This document shows, one piece after another, positions 36,930 to 45,877 of a DNA stretch of 64,000 nt. The translations under genes were made by a program, and so were the position numbers. Each line of letters begins with the position of its first letter. Position 1 is the first letter of the stretch. The DNA is from Pantanalinema sp. (lineage in GTDB: Bacteria > Cyanobacteriota > Sericytochromatia > S15B-MN24 > UBA4093), in assembly GCA_036704125.1 (NCBI GenBank), contig DATNQI010000050.1, positions 1 to 64,000 of the forward strand. The letters are read 5' to 3'. Below the pieces are notes generated by a model, which saw only the letters and a list, made by a program, of their open reading frames with translations, ran no database searches and was not told where the DNA came from.

Positions 36930-37286
36930 AGGTCGTGCGGGCCTCCTGCTGCCCGGAAGGATGGTGTGCCTTCGTGTTCTCAGGCTGGTTTGCCGATTCC
37001 CGATCTCATCTTACGCCTTTCCGTCTGAACTTTGCCTTAATTTTCAAGAATTCCGTATTAGTTACGCGGGGGTGGGGCGGTCTCAGGATACCAAGCGAGG
37101 GACCGCTTGGCCGGCCTGCAGGGCCTCGTTCATGGGGCAAAAGTCTTGTGGAAGTATTAAGAAGTTGCCATTTTGCGGCGTTTGTTCAGATTTGTCAGGT
37201 AAAATGAATGAAATTCCTTCTGAACCCTGGAATCTTGTCGATGTCTTCACCTTCTTGACGATGTGCTCACGTTCAAGGCCGGTGAG
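36930..37286. promoter_or_regulatory. Divergent intergenic region between the two pilus operons
   Basis: No gene is visible in these 357 bases. The stretch is less GC-rich than its surroundings (for example 37020-37060 and 37140-37250) and lies between divergently transcribed pilus operons, so it should hold both promoters. I find no convincing -35/-10 pair; a 7-bp hairpin (37091-37097 with 37104-37110) is present. Confidence 0.5.
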
Positions 37287-37757
37287 ATGTTGCTTCGGAG
37301 ATGGACGGCCGCCATGGGCCCCGTGAAACAAGCAAGACCTTTGATCGTCGCCCTCATGCTGCTGGCACCGGGCGCCTCGGCGCTTGCGGCCCCTGCGCCC
37401 GGGCAGGCCCCGGCTGCGGGCAGCGTCGTGCTTGGCCGGAAGAACCCGTTTCGCCCGCTCATCGGGGTGCGTCGCGCCGAGCCGCTGGCCGCCTCGCTCC
37501 CGCTCGCCCCGCTGGCGCCTCCTGTCACCCTTCCCGGCACCGCGCAGCGCACCCGGCCCGAGATTGCGGAGCTGGAGTTCAAGGGGGTCGCCTACGACGA
37601 CGACGAGGCCCTCGCGGCAACGCGGATCGACGGGAAGATGCGCTTCCTGCGCGTGGGCGATCGCGTGGCCGGCGCGACGCTCGTCTCGATCGCCTCCGAC
37701 CGGATCGTCCTGCGCAAGAACGGTCGAATTCTCACCAAACGCCTCCCCACCCCCTAG
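37287..37757 (+). CDS. PilP/GspC-like pilus assembly protein
   Basis: A 156-residue protein with a Sec-type signal sequence (core LIVALMLLAPGASALAA) and then a short linker. KNPFRPLIGV is the PilP hallmark (RNPF), and the last 60 residues, AELEFKGVAYDDDEALAATR followed by KMRFLRVGDRVAGATLVSIA, form the small beta domain that in PilP docks on the secretin. ATG at 37287 has GGTGAG before it; ATG at 37314 is an alternative. The secretin gene starts 9 bases after its stop. Confidence 0.7.
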   Translation: MLLRRWTAAMGPVKQARPLIVALMLLAPGASALAAPAPGQAPAAGSVVLGRKNPFRPLIGVRRAEPLAASLPLAPLAPPVTLPGTAQRTRPEIAELEFKGVAYDDDEALAATRIDGKMRFLRVGDRVAGATLVSIASDRIVLRKNGRILTKRLPTP

Positions 37758-37766
37758 GAGCTCCCC

Positions 37767-39446
37767 ATGTCCACCAACCTGGCCCTTGCTCGTCTCGCCT
37801 GCGCCTTCACCCTCGGCGTCGCTCTCGCTTCGCCCGCGCTGGCCGCGCCCATGGAGGATCCGACGGCGCTCAAGGGGGGGGCCTTCGAGCGGACCGTCTC
37901 GGTGTCGATCGCGAACCTGCCCCTCAAGGACGCCATCCGCCTGGTCGCCCAGAAGGGACGCCTCAACGTGGTGGTCGAGGACGACCTTTCCCAGACGGTG
38001 AACCTGGACCTCAAGGACGTGCGGCTGGGTGACGCCCTCCAGTCCCTGCTCGCCATGGGCGGGCTCCAGGCCTTCAAGCAGGGGAGCGTGCTCGCCGTGG
38101 TCGGGCGCAAGCAGGCCTTCGAGCGGGGCCTGCTCTCGGGCGGGTCGCGGGTCTTCACCCTGCGCTACGCGAGCGCCAAGCGCATCGCCGAGTTCCTCAA
38201 CTCCTCGGCCCTGACCAGGCCCTACGTGGGGGGGCAGACCAGCACCACCAATCAGGCGGGCCAGCAGATGGAGCTGGCCAAGGCCGATCCGCGCACCAAC
38301 TCGGTGCTGGTGGTGGGGGCGCCTGGGGACATCGCCCTGGCCGAGCGCACCATCGCCTCGCTCGACAGGCCTCGCGAGCGCCGGATCTACAAGCTGAGCC
38401 ATGCCAACGCCGTGCAGGTCGCCTCGCTGCTCAACGCCACGGTCTTCAACAACGGCAACAAGGCGAGCGAGACCGAGAGCCTGAACATCGAGGCCGAGAC
38501 CGTGACCGAGGGCCAGGGCGGAGCCAGCACCGGCTCGGGGACCGAGCTCAGCGATACCGCCTCGATGGTGCGCCACCGCAAGCTCCAGAGCCAGACCGTC
38601 CAGGTCGAGGCCAAGGACTCGGTGGCGGTGCCTGACAGCCGCAGCAACTCGGTCATCGTCCTGGGCTCGGCCGAGACCCTCGCGATCGCCGACGAGGTCA
38701 TTCCCCAGCTCGATCGTCGCCTCAAGCAGGTGGCCATCGATGTCGAGGTGATCGAGACCGGAAGCCGCCAGGCCCTGGAGCTGGGTGCCGCCCTGAGCGG
38801 CGGGCAGAACGCGCTCGGGGCCTCGTTCGACCCCACCGGCGCGAACCCCGGCCTCACGATCACCTACGACCCCTCGCTCAACCTGACCAGCGTGTTCCGC
38901 GCCAAGCTGAACGCGCTGGTGCAGAGCAAGCAGGCCAAGCTGCTCGCCCATCCGACCATCCTCGCCACCGACAACTCCGAGAGCCAGATCAACATCGTGG
39001 ACGAGGTGATCAAGGGGATGAAGATCTCCAACCCCAACCTCTTGAACAACGCCACGACTGCGGTCCCCGGCGTGATCGTCGCCGAGCCGATCTTCGGGAA
39101 CGCCGGGGTCACCCTCAACATCCTTCCGAAAGTGGGCGAGGACGGCACGGTGACCCTGCGCCTCCATCCCTCGGTCTCGTCGGTCCGCGAGACCCAGAAG
39201 GACTCCTTCAACAACACCCTCTCGCTCTTGAGCCGCCGCGAGCTGATCGCGCAGCAGGTCACCATCAAGTCCGGGGGCACCCTCGCGCTGGGCGGCCTGA
39301 CCCAGACCAGCACCCTCTCGACCCGCAACAAGTTCCCGATCCTGGGGGACATCCCGCTCCTGGGCCACCTGTTCAGCAGCACGAGCAACCAGCAGACCCA
39401 GACGGAGCTGATGATCGTGGTGACCCCGAGGGTCCTGCCCGATTAG
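37767..39446 (+). CDS. Secretin of a type IV pilus / type II secretion system
   Basis: A 559-residue outer-membrane secretin with signal peptide (core to about residue 26). An N-terminal STN-like domain (about 42-110, LPLKDAIRLVAQKGRLNVVV) is followed by two N1-type repeats (FTLRYASAKRIAEFLNS, then YKLSHANAVQVASLLNA) and the secretin core from about 310 to the end (ALVQSKQAKLLAHPTILATD, then LGGLTQTSTLSTRNKFPILGDIPLLGHLF). It forms the multimeric outer membrane channel. Its last bases overlap the convergent GspF gene by 4. AGGAG precedes the ATG. Confidence 0.92.
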   Translation: MSTNLALARLACAFTLGVALASPALAAPMEDPTALKGGAFERTVSVSIANLPLKDAIRLVAQKGRLNVVVEDDLSQTVNLDLKDVRLGDALQSLLAMGGLQAFKQGSVLAVVGRKQAFERGLLSGGSRVFTLRYASAKRIAEFLNSSALTRPYVGGQTSTTNQAGQQMELAKADPRTNSVLVVGAPGDIALAERTIASLDRPRERRIYKLSHANAVQVASLLNATVFNNGNKASETESLNIEAETVTEGQGGASTGSGTELSDTASMVRHRKLQSQTVQVEAKDSVAVPDSRSNSVIVLGSAETLAIADEVIPQLDRRLKQVAIDVEVIETGSRQALELGAALSGGQNALGASFDPTGANPGLTITYDPSLNLTSVFRAKLNALVQSKQAKLLAHPTILATDNSESQINIVDEVIKGMKISNPNLLNNATTAVPGVIVAEPIFGNAGVTLNILPKVGEDGTVTLRLHPSVSSVRETQKDSFNNTLSLLSRRELIAQQVTIKSGGTLALGGLTQTSTLSTRNKFPILGDIPLLGHLFSSTSNQQTQTELMIVVTPRVLPD

Positions 39447-40678
39447 CCCTTGAGCAGGCTCGGCATGTCGAACATGGGCAGGTAGAGCGCGAGCGCGATG
39501 AAGCCCACGACGAGCCCCATCACGACCGTCATGGCGGGCTCCATCATGGCGGTCAGCTGCTTGATCTTGAAGTCGATCTCCTTGTCCGAGAAGGAGACCC
39601 CCTTGCTCGCGAGCTCCTCGATCTGGCCGGAGGACTCGCCCACGGCGATCATCTGGGCCAGCACCCGCGGGAAGTAGGGCGTTCCGATCAGGCCAGACGA
39701 GAGGCTGTTGCCCGCCTTGACCCCCTCCTCGGCCTGGGCGATCACGTCGTTGATGGCCCTGTTCCCGACGATGCGCCGGCAGTTCTCGAGCGCGCTGACG
39801 ATGGGGACGCCTGCCCCGTACACGGTCGCGAAGGCCCGGGTAAAAGTGTTGGCGCTCTGCTCGACGATGAGCCGCCCGATCACCGGCAGGCGCAGCCAGA
39901 GCCGATCAAGCGCAAGGCCGCCGACCTCGGTCCGGCTGAACCAGGCCAGCGCGATCCCGAGGAAAACGACAAAGAGGGCGATCAGGCCGCCGTGGTCGCG
40001 CAGGCCGTGGCTGATCCCGAGCAGGATCTGCGTGGGCAGGGGCAGCTTGTTGTGGGCCTTCTGGTACAGGCCCTCGAAGGTGGGCACCACGAAGGTCATC
40101 ATGACCCCGACCACCAGGGTGAGGGTCACCGCGAGGATCGCCGGGTAGGTGAGCGCGCCGCGCACCTTGCGCTCGATCTCGAGGTTCTTCTCGGTGGTCT
40201 CGGCAAGCCGCTCGAGCATGACGCCCAGGGCGCCGCTCACCTCGCCCGCCTGGGCCAGGCTGACGAACAGCGGCGAGAAGACGCGGGGATGGCGCGAAAG
40301 GGCCTCGCTGAGCATCGTCCCGCCGAGCAGGTCCTTGCGGATCTCCGCGACCGCCGCGCGCAGGGTGGGGTTGCTGACCTGGTCCTCCAGGATCACCATG
40401 ACCTCGACGATGGGCAGGCCCGCGTCGAGGAGCGCCGAGAGCTGCTGGATGAAGATGGACAGCTCGCCGGCCTTGACCGGGCGGAAGGTCGCCATCTCGA
40501 CCAGACGGGTCACCCAGGCGGCCTGGACGGTCTCGACCTCGACCGGGTCCATGTGCAGCGGCAGGATGCCGCGCGCGCGCAGGGCGCCACGCGCCTCGCG
40601 ATCGTCCTGGGCCTCGATCGAGCCCTCGACCTGCTTCTGGGACTCTAGATCGACGGCGCGGTAGAGGAAGGTTGGCAT
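39443..40678 (-). CDS. Inner-membrane platform protein GspF/PilC family
   Basis: A 411-residue protein. It has the two GspF domains, each starting FIQQLSALLDAGLPIVE- and FTRAFATVYGAGVPIVSAL-like, separated by transmembrane helices (about 180-205, 235-255 and 380-405). It is the rotating membrane platform driven by the assembly ATPase. Its start lies 34 bases inside the end of the ATPase gene, an unusually long coding overlap that suggests coupled translation. Confidence 0.94.
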   Translation of the reverse strand: MPTFLYRAVDLESQKQVEGSIEAQDDREARGALRARGILPLHMDPVEVETVQAAWVTRLVEMATFRPVKAGELSIFIQQLSALLDAGLPIVEVMVILEDQVSNPTLRAAVAEIRKDLLGGTMLSEALSRHPRVFSPLFVSLAQAGEVSGALGVMLERLAETTEKNLEIERKVRGALTYPAILAVTLTLVVGVMMTFVVPTFEGLYQKAHNKLPLPTQILLGISHGLRDHGGLIALFVVFLGIALAWFSRTEVGGLALDRLWLRLPVIGRLIVEQSANTFTRAFATVYGAGVPIVSALENCRRIVGNRAINDVIAQAEEGVKAGNSLSSGLIGTPYFPRVLAQMIAVGESSGQIEELASKGVSFSDKEIDFKIKQLTAMMEPAMTVVMGLVVGFIALALYLPMFDMPSLLKG

Positions 40679-42411
40679 AGGGTCTCCGTCCAGCGCGCGC
40701 CCAGCGCGCGTGCGACCTCGGTCGGGGTGGTGGTGCCGTCGTAGACCTTGCGCAGGGCGTCCTCGGCGAGCCCCTCCATGCCGTCGCGCCGGGCGGCCTC
40801 CTGGATGCGGTAGGCCGGAGCCCCCTGGTTGATGAGCTCCTGGACCGCGTGGGTCATGGGCAGGATCTCGAAGATGCCGACCCGGCCGGCGAACCCGGTG
40901 TGCTGGCAGCGCGAGCAGCCGCGGCTGCGGTATATGGCGCCCCGGCGCAGCGGCTCGGGGACCGAGGCGGGTTCGGGGGTGTAGGCCTCGCGGCAGTGGG
41001 CGCAGAGCTTGCGCACCAGGCGCTGGGCGACGATGCCGCGCAGGGCCGAGGTGAGGAGGTAGGCGGGCAGGCCCATTTCCATCATGCGGCTCGGCGTGCT
41101 CGCCGCGTCGTTGGTGTGGATCGTCGAGAGCACCAGGTGGCCCGTGAGCGCGGCGAAGACCGAGGCGTTGAGGGTCTCCTGGTCGCGGATCTCGCCGACC
41201 ATGATCACGTCCGGGTCCTGCCGGAGCATGGCGCGCAGGGCGTCGGCGAAGGAGAGACCCGCCTTGGGGTTCGCTTGGGTCTGGCAGATCCCCTCCATGG
41301 GGAACTCGACCGGATCCTCGACGGTTAATAGGTTGCGATCGGGCGAGTTGAGCTCGTAGAGAGCCGAGTAGAGGGTGGTGGTCTTGCCCGATCCGGTGGG
41401 GCCCGTGACCAGCACGATGCCGTAGGGGGAGTCGATCATGGCCTTGAGCTGGGCGTGCAGGCCGGGGTAGAGCCCGAGGTTGTCCAGGCCCCCCACCAGC
41501 ATGGCCGGCCGCAGGATCCGGACGACCGCCTTCTCGCCCCAGATGTTGGGCATGACGTTGATGCGCATGTCGTAGTGGCGACCGCCTACCGAGATGCGGC
41601 TGCGCCCGTCCTGGGGGCGCCGCTTCTCGGCGATGTCCATGCTGCCCATGATCTTGAGGCGCGACATGGTGAGGGCCTCGAGGTCCTTGGGGATGTCGGT
41701 GGCGTCCACCAGGACCCCGTCGATCCGGTGCCGGACCCGCACCACCTTCTCGCGCGACTCGATGTGGACGTCGCTCGCGCCGCGGCCGACCGCGTCGTGG
41801 AAGATGGAGTTGAGCAGGCGAACGACGGGCTGGTCCTCGACCGCGAGCTCGTCGGCCAGGCGCTGCTGGGCCGAGGTCTGGCTCTCCTCGCGGTGCTCCA
41901 TGCGGATCGAGGCGATCGCCTCGGACACCTGGCCCTGCACGCTGCGGACCAGCGCCTGGTACGCGTCGTCGAACTCCTTGCTGGTCGTGACGAGCGGCTT
42001 GGGCCTCAGGCCGGTGATGAAGCGGATCTCGTCCAGGGTGTCCACGTCGTTGGGGTGGACCATGGCCACGTACAGGCTGCCGTCATGGATGCGCAGGGGC
42101 AGCACCTTGTGGCGCGAGAGGAAGTCCTGCGGGAAGAGATCGAGCAGGTCGGGGTTGAACTCGCGCTCGCCGATCTGGACGTAGTCGGTGCCCGCCTGGG
42201 CGCTGAGCATGTGGCCCAGCTGATCCTCGGTGATAAGGGCGCGCTTGAGCAGGATCTTGCCGAGCGGCTCGCCGGTCTGACGGCTCTCCTGGAGGGCGCG
42301 GTCGATCTGGCCGGTCTCGACGAGGCCGGCCTCCACGAGCAACTCGCCCAGCTTGCGCCCGATGCTCGGAAGGGATCGGGGCCTGGAAACATCCATCGAA
42401 TCTTTACCCAA
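40645..42411 (-). CDS. Assembly ATPase GspE/PilB family
   Basis: A 588-residue ATPase. The N-terminal MshEN domain (about 17-110) can bind c-di-GMP in relatives; the pattern GRKLGELLVEAGLV and LGKILLKRALITEDQLG is visible here. The motor domain has Walker [11 protein letters not shown] (Lys343), the Asp box, AVRR-type Walker B (DVIMVGEIRDQET) and a His box. A tetracysteine zinc site CAHC...CSRC lies at the C terminus. It powers fibre extension. ATG at 42396 is an alternative start. It is divergent from the PilM-N gene, 19 bases apart. Confidence 0.95.
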   Translation of the reverse strand: MGKDSMDVSRPRSLPSIGRKLGELLVEAGLVETGQIDRALQESRQTGEPLGKILLKRALITEDQLGHMLSAQAGTDYVQIGEREFNPDLLDLFPQDFLSRHKVLPLRIHDGSLYVAMVHPNDVDTLDEIRFITGLRPKPLVTTSKEFDDAYQALVRSVQGQVSEAIASIRMEHREESQTSAQQRLADELAVEDQPVVRLLNSIFHDAVGRGASDVHIESREKVVRVRHRIDGVLVDATDIPKDLEALTMSRLKIMGSMDIAEKRRPQDGRSRISVGGRHYDMRINVMPNIWGEKAVVRILRPAMLVGGLDNLGLYPGLHAQLKAMIDSPYGIVLVTGPTGSGKTTTLYSALYELNSPDRNLLTVEDPVEFPMEGICQTQANPKAGLSFADALRAMLRQDPDVIMVGEIRDQETLNASVFAALTGHLVLSTIHTNDAASTPSRMMEMGLPAYLLTSALRGIVAQRLVRKLCAHCREAYTPEPASVPEPLRRGAIYRSRGCSRCQHTGFAGRVGIFEILPMTHAVQELINQGAPAYRIQEAARRDGMEGLAEDALRKVYDGTTTPTEVARALGARWTETLCQPSSTAPSI

Positions 42412-42430
42412 TCGTGAGGGGGAAGGGTGT

Positions 42431-43909
42431 ATGATAACACCGTTACGCGCCTTGCTGCATCAGCAGTATACCCTTTTCAGACCGCTTGCGATGCTCTTCA
42501 AGTCAACCAAACGCCATGTCCTGGTGATCGCGCCCGAGGGGGTCGCCCTGCGCGCGGTGACCGGGGGCGCCGAGGCCTATTGCCCCCTGCCTCCCGGCGC
42601 CCTGGGCCCGGCCGAGGCCTCTGCCTACGCCCACTTCGTCCTGGGCGATCCCCGGGCGCTGCAAGAGGCCATCCAGGAGGCGGTGCGTCGGGTCGGGGGC
42701 GTCAAGCAGGCCCATGTCGCGCTGGACGGCCCCATCATGCGGGTCCTGTCCCTCCCCTTGCCGTATCTTCCCGAGCGCGACGCGCTGAGGCTCGCGGTCC
42801 AGAGCGAGGCCGAGCGCTACCGGGTCTTCGGGGGGGCGGAGCTTTCGCTCGACTTCGCGGTCCTGAACCAGGAGCCCGAGCACCTTTCGCTGGTCTTCGC
42901 GGCCCTGCGGCGCGATTTCGTCGATGCGATCCGCGCGATCTGCGCCGAGGCCGGGATCGAGGTCACCAGCGTGGAGCCGCTCGCGCTCGCGCTCATGCGT
43001 GGCGTCACCGACGCGCCGGGCCTCGCTCAGGCCGAGGTCCCTCGGGCCATGCTGTGCGCCATGGGGCACGGCCTCGACGTGGCCGTGTGGCATGAGGGCC
43101 GCCTCAGCCACTGGCGAAGCATCTACCTGGACGTGGCGGCCCTGCGGCGCGGCGAGGGCGCGGTGCTGGACGATGCCCTCGTGGAGTTCCAGCGGACCAT
43201 GATCGACGTGGGCGCGCGCGACTGGTTGCTGGTGAACGTCCCGGAGCCGCTCGCGCAGGTCCTGAGCGAGCGGCGCGATCTGAACGTCGTGGCGCGGCCC
43301 ATGCGCGGGGCCGGCCTTTATCTCGAGGCTCTCGACGGGGCCGCGCTCTACGCCCCCGGCGCCTTTCCCGTCGCCCTCGACCTGGGCCCCGAGCGGGTGG
43401 TCACCAGGCGCACCTTCGACAACCGGCAATGGGGGGGCATCCTCGTGGCGGCGGCCCTGCTCGGGATCGGCCTCGGGATCAGCATCTACCTGGATGCCCG
43501 GATGCGCGACCAGAGCCTCGCGCTCAGCGCGGTCCAGGATCAAACGCAGCAGCTGCAGACGGAGATCGCCGCGCGCTCAACGGCAAGCGGCGGTGAGGCG
43601 GTTCTGGCAAGCGCCTTTCAGGCGTCGGTCGAGTCGACGCGCCTTTTCGGCGCGCTGCGGGATCTCATTCCGGCCGACGCGTGGCTCAGCGAGACCCGGA
43701 TGGAGCCCGGAAAGCCCCTCACCCTGGTCGGTTACGCCGTGTCCCGCACCTCCCCCGTCGCCTTCGCCGAGGCCCTGGGGCGCCTCGACACCCTCACCTC
43801 GGTGACCGTCCCCGAGATCATCCAGGAAGAGCGAGAAGGGGTAAGCGTCTACCGCTTCACCATCACCGCCATGCGCCGCCAGACGCCAGGAGGTGCCCGT
43901 GTCGAGTAA
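42431..43909 (+). CDS. PilM-PilN fusion protein
   Basis: A 492-residue protein. Residues about 25-320 resemble the actin-like PilM/GspL cytoplasmic domain (HVLVIAPEGVALRAV, MRVLSLPLPYLPERDALRLA). One transmembrane helix is at about 334-352 (ILVAAALLGIGLGISIYL), and a PilN-like coiled coil and ferredoxin-like domain follow (LFGALRDLIPADAWLSE, the PilN hallmark). The two proteins are separate genes in most type IV pilus loci, while GspL joins them as here. ATG at 42431 has a GGGGGAAGGG site upstream; ATG at 42491 is possible. The next gene overlaps by 11 bases. Confidence 0.78.
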   Translation: MITPLRALLHQQYTLFRPLAMLFKSTKRHVLVIAPEGVALRAVTGGAEAYCPLPPGALGPAEASAYAHFVLGDPRALQEAIQEAVRRVGGVKQAHVALDGPIMRVLSLPLPYLPERDALRLAVQSEAERYRVFGGAELSLDFAVLNQEPEHLSLVFAALRRDFVDAIRAICAEAGIEVTSVEPLALALMRGVTDAPGLAQAEVPRAMLCAMGHGLDVAVWHEGRLSHWRSIYLDVAALRRGEGAVLDDALVEFQRTMIDVGARDWLLVNVPEPLAQVLSERRDLNVVARPMRGAGLYLEALDGAALYAPGAFPVALDLGPERVVTRRTFDNRQWGGILVAAALLGIGLGISIYLDARMRDQSLALSAVQDQTQQLQTEIAARSTASGGEAVLASAFQASVESTRLFGALRDLIPADAWLSETRMEPGKPLTLVGYAVSRTSPVAFAEALGRLDTLTSVTVPEIIQEEREGVSVYRFTITAMRRQTPGGARVE

Positions 43910-44450
43910 GAAGCCTGGGTTCTCCCGGCGGGATCTCGCATGGCTGATGGGGTTCGGCTTCTTCGTCGAGGCCGTCGTGATCTACATGCTGCTCATCGAT
44001 CCGGCCGTGTCGCGCCTGGCGAAGATCGCCCCCGAGCTGGCCAAGGCCCGCGAAGCCCAGGCGAGCCTGCAGGGCGCGATCGCCTCCTCTCTTCCGCGGG
44101 CATCGGCTGGGACCGCGCCTTTGCCTGCTCCCTTGCGCCTCGCCCCGGCGGAGTCGCCGAGCCTCGCCATCCAGCGCGCCCTCGACGTGCAGGTGGCTTC
44201 AAGCGGTGCTCGCCTGCTGTCCACCACGCTGGACCAGCCCACCGAGTCCACGAGCGCGCCGGGCCTCACCCGCGCCAGGGTACGGCTGGCCGGGTCCTTC
44301 GAGGAGATCGACGCCTTCGTGGCGAGCCTCGCGGCCCCTGCCCATTTCGTCACCATGGAGGCGCTGGTCGTGCGGGCGGTGGACCCGCAGGCGGAGCGCC
44401 TCGAGGCCGACATCACCCTCTCGTACCACATCCAATCAAAGGAGCATTGA
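43899..44450 (+). CDS. PilO-like inner-membrane protein
   Basis: A 183-residue protein with one N-terminal helix (about 15-35), a short coiled coil (LAKAREAQASLQGAI) and a C-terminal ferredoxin-like domain (ARVRLAGSFEEIDAFVASL), the PilO/GspM layout. It would form the periplasmic alignment complex with the PilM-N fusion and the PilP-like protein. GTG at 43899 is chosen because AGGAGGT lies 6 bases before it; GTG at 43893 is inside that site. Confidence 0.7.
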   Translation: MSSKKPGFSRRDLAWLMGFGFFVEAVVIYMLLIDPAVSRLAKIAPELAKAREAQASLQGAIASSLPRASAGTAPLPAPLRLAPAESPSLAIQRALDVQVASSGARLLSTTLDQPTESTSAPGLTRARVRLAGSFEEIDAFVASLAAPAHFVTMEALVVRAVDPQAERLEADITLSYHIQSKEH

Positions 44451-44452
44451 CC

Positions 44453-44908
44453 GTGTCCCAATCGCTGCAAGACCTCGCCGTGCTGCAACCCGAGGGCTGG
44501 AGCGCCATGCTGGCCCTCGGCGAGCATCGTACCTTCGCGCCTCAAAGCGTCATCTTCTCCGACCGGGAGCCGGGGTGGCACCTCTACGTGGTGCGATCCG
44601 GCCTGGTCGAGATCCTGAAGGAGACGGCGCCCGGCATCGAGCTGCGCCTGGCGATCCTCGAGGCGGGAGCCGTCTTCGGCGAGGGGGCCCTGTTCGAGGA
44701 CAGCCACCGCTCGGCCACCACCCGCGCCTTCAAGGAGGTCGAGGTGATCCAGATCTCGGTCACGGCCTTGCGGGACTTCCTCGCCTCGCACCCCGCCTTC
44801 GCGCTTGATTTCTACCGGCTGCTCTGCGGCCGGCTGCACCGCATCATGGCGGACCTCGACGCCGACCTCAAGACCCTTCACCGGCGCCTCACGAACAGCC
44901 AGTCGTAA
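44453..44908 (+). CDS. Cyclic nucleotide-binding domain protein at the end of the pilus operon
   Basis: A 151-residue single-domain protein. The CNB fold is clear: IFSDREPGWHLYVVRSGLVEILKE-type start and the phosphate-binding cassette FGEGALFEDSHRSATTRA, with Glu and Arg of the usual GE(A/G)L...R(S)A pattern. There is no DNA-binding domain. GTG at 44453 has AAAGGAG at proper distance; it follows the PilO-like gene by two bases, so it belongs to that operon and may couple a cyclic nucleotide to pilus function. Confidence 0.8.
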   Translation: MSQSLQDLAVLQPEGWSAMLALGEHRTFAPQSVIFSDREPGWHLYVVRSGLVEILKETAPGIELRLAILEAGAVFGEGALFEDSHRSATTRAFKEVEVIQISVTALRDFLASHPAFALDFYRLLCGRLHRIMADLDADLKTLHRRLTNSQS

Positions 44909-45015
44909 TCTGCGCGCAACGAACCTTTCGCCTGCCGTTAACGCCCGGATGATGCAAAGGGATGCTCGGCAGGGTATGGTGGAGCAGCGCTCCGCTTGAG
45001 GACAAGGAGGTCTGG

Positions 45016-45201
45016 ATGAGCAGTCCCGTCTCGAATTCCACGATCGCAGCCGCGAGCACCCCCGGCGGTGCGGCGCGGTATGTTGGGGTGTCGGTGCTGA
45101 AGAAGCAAATGGACTTCAACGAGCAGCAGAACGCTCAGTTGCTCTCGAGCATCCCCCAGGCCCCCAGGCCGGGTGGAAGCCAGATCGACCTTTACGTCTA
45201 G
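45016..45201 (+). CDS. Small YjfB-like motility protein
   Basis: A 61-residue protein with no signal peptide. The central VSVLKKQMDFNEQQNAQLL and the ending GGSQIDLYV follow the YjfB family (VLKKALDxQxxxAxxLL, then GxxIDVYA), small proteins tied to motility by annotation only. AAGGAGGT upstream supports the ATG at 45016. It begins a run of small proteins of unclear role that ends at 47538. Confidence 0.65.
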   Translation: MSSPVSNSTIAAASTPGGAARYVGVSVLKKQMDFNEQQNAQLLSSIPQAPRPGGSQIDLYV

Positions 45202-45221
45202 CTTCAGAGAGCAAGCTCGCA

Positions 45222-45250
45222 GGTGACGCCGGTCTCAGACCGGCGTCACC
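45222..45250 (+). terminator. Terminator after the YjfB-like gene
   Basis: A perfect 13-bp stem with a 3-base loop (45222-45234 with 45238-45250), followed by GTTTCCGTT. Confidence 0.75.
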
Positions 45251-45344
45251 GTTTCCGTTCTGGGGCTCGGCGCAGCCCTCAACCCCCGACCTTCATGGGC
45301 CGATAAGGATCTCGGATATCCCTCGCTTGCAATCGAGGTGGACC

Positions 45345-45665
45345 ATGACGACGTCGCGAGAATTCGACTGGGGGACCTTCGACGCGCGCATCCGGAAGCT
45401 GGAGGCCCTTGCCGACGAGGTGCGGGCCTACGTTCGCGCCAGGACCTTTCCGGAGGTGTCGCGCGCCAGCGCGCGCCTGCACGCCGCCCTCGAGGCCCTC
45501 GACCGCACCGAGGCGCCTGGGCCTGCGAGGGCCGGGGCCATGCCGCCGAAAGAGAGCGCGCCCGAGTCCGTCATGGTGGCCGATCTGCTGCGCCGCAAGC
45601 GGGTCTACGAAGCCCTCCTGCGAACGGGCCAGAAGGTCGCGGACATCGGTGATGGCGCCTCGTGA
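45345..45665 (+). CDS. Small helical protein of unknown function
   Basis: A 106-residue protein that I do not recognise. Residues 8-52 are one or two charged amphipathic helices (FDARIRKLEALADEVRAYVR, then ASARLHAALEALDRT), then a proline-rich linker (APGPARAGAMPPKESAP), and a last helix with VMVADLLRRKRVYEALLRTG. The size and acidic helices recall secretion chaperones, but that is only an impression. GAGG upstream fits the ATG at 45345. Confidence 0.55.
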   Translation: MTTSREFDWGTFDARIRKLEALADEVRAYVRARTFPEVSRASARLHAALEALDRTEAPGPARAGAMPPKESAPESVMVADLLRRKRVYEALLRTGQKVADIGDGAS

Positions 45666-45877
45666 CGCCCGGGGGGGCGGGGGGCGGGAATGTATGGCCC
45701 CCGTCAAAGTCGTATTAAATGTCTGTAAAATGGCGTCAGAAAGAACCGAGCGAGTGGCATAAGGGTGTAGGAAGCAGGTTGAGGGCGCCGGGTGAGAGCC
45801 ACCGGGCGGAAGCCGCCGGGAGAGCGTCTTAGACTCACCAACGCTGGTAACACACGACGCACAGAGGAGGATTCAAG
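45666..45877 (+). other. Structured-looking leader before the needle-like gene
   Basis: No gene is visible in these 212 bases. From about 45780 to 45830 the sequence can fold into stacked GC-rich hairpins, for example GGCGG-AAG-CCGCC (near 45804-45816), next to GGGTGAGAGCCACC. It does not match a riboswitch I know. The start codon of the following gene has AGAGGAGGA before it. Confidence 0.35.
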
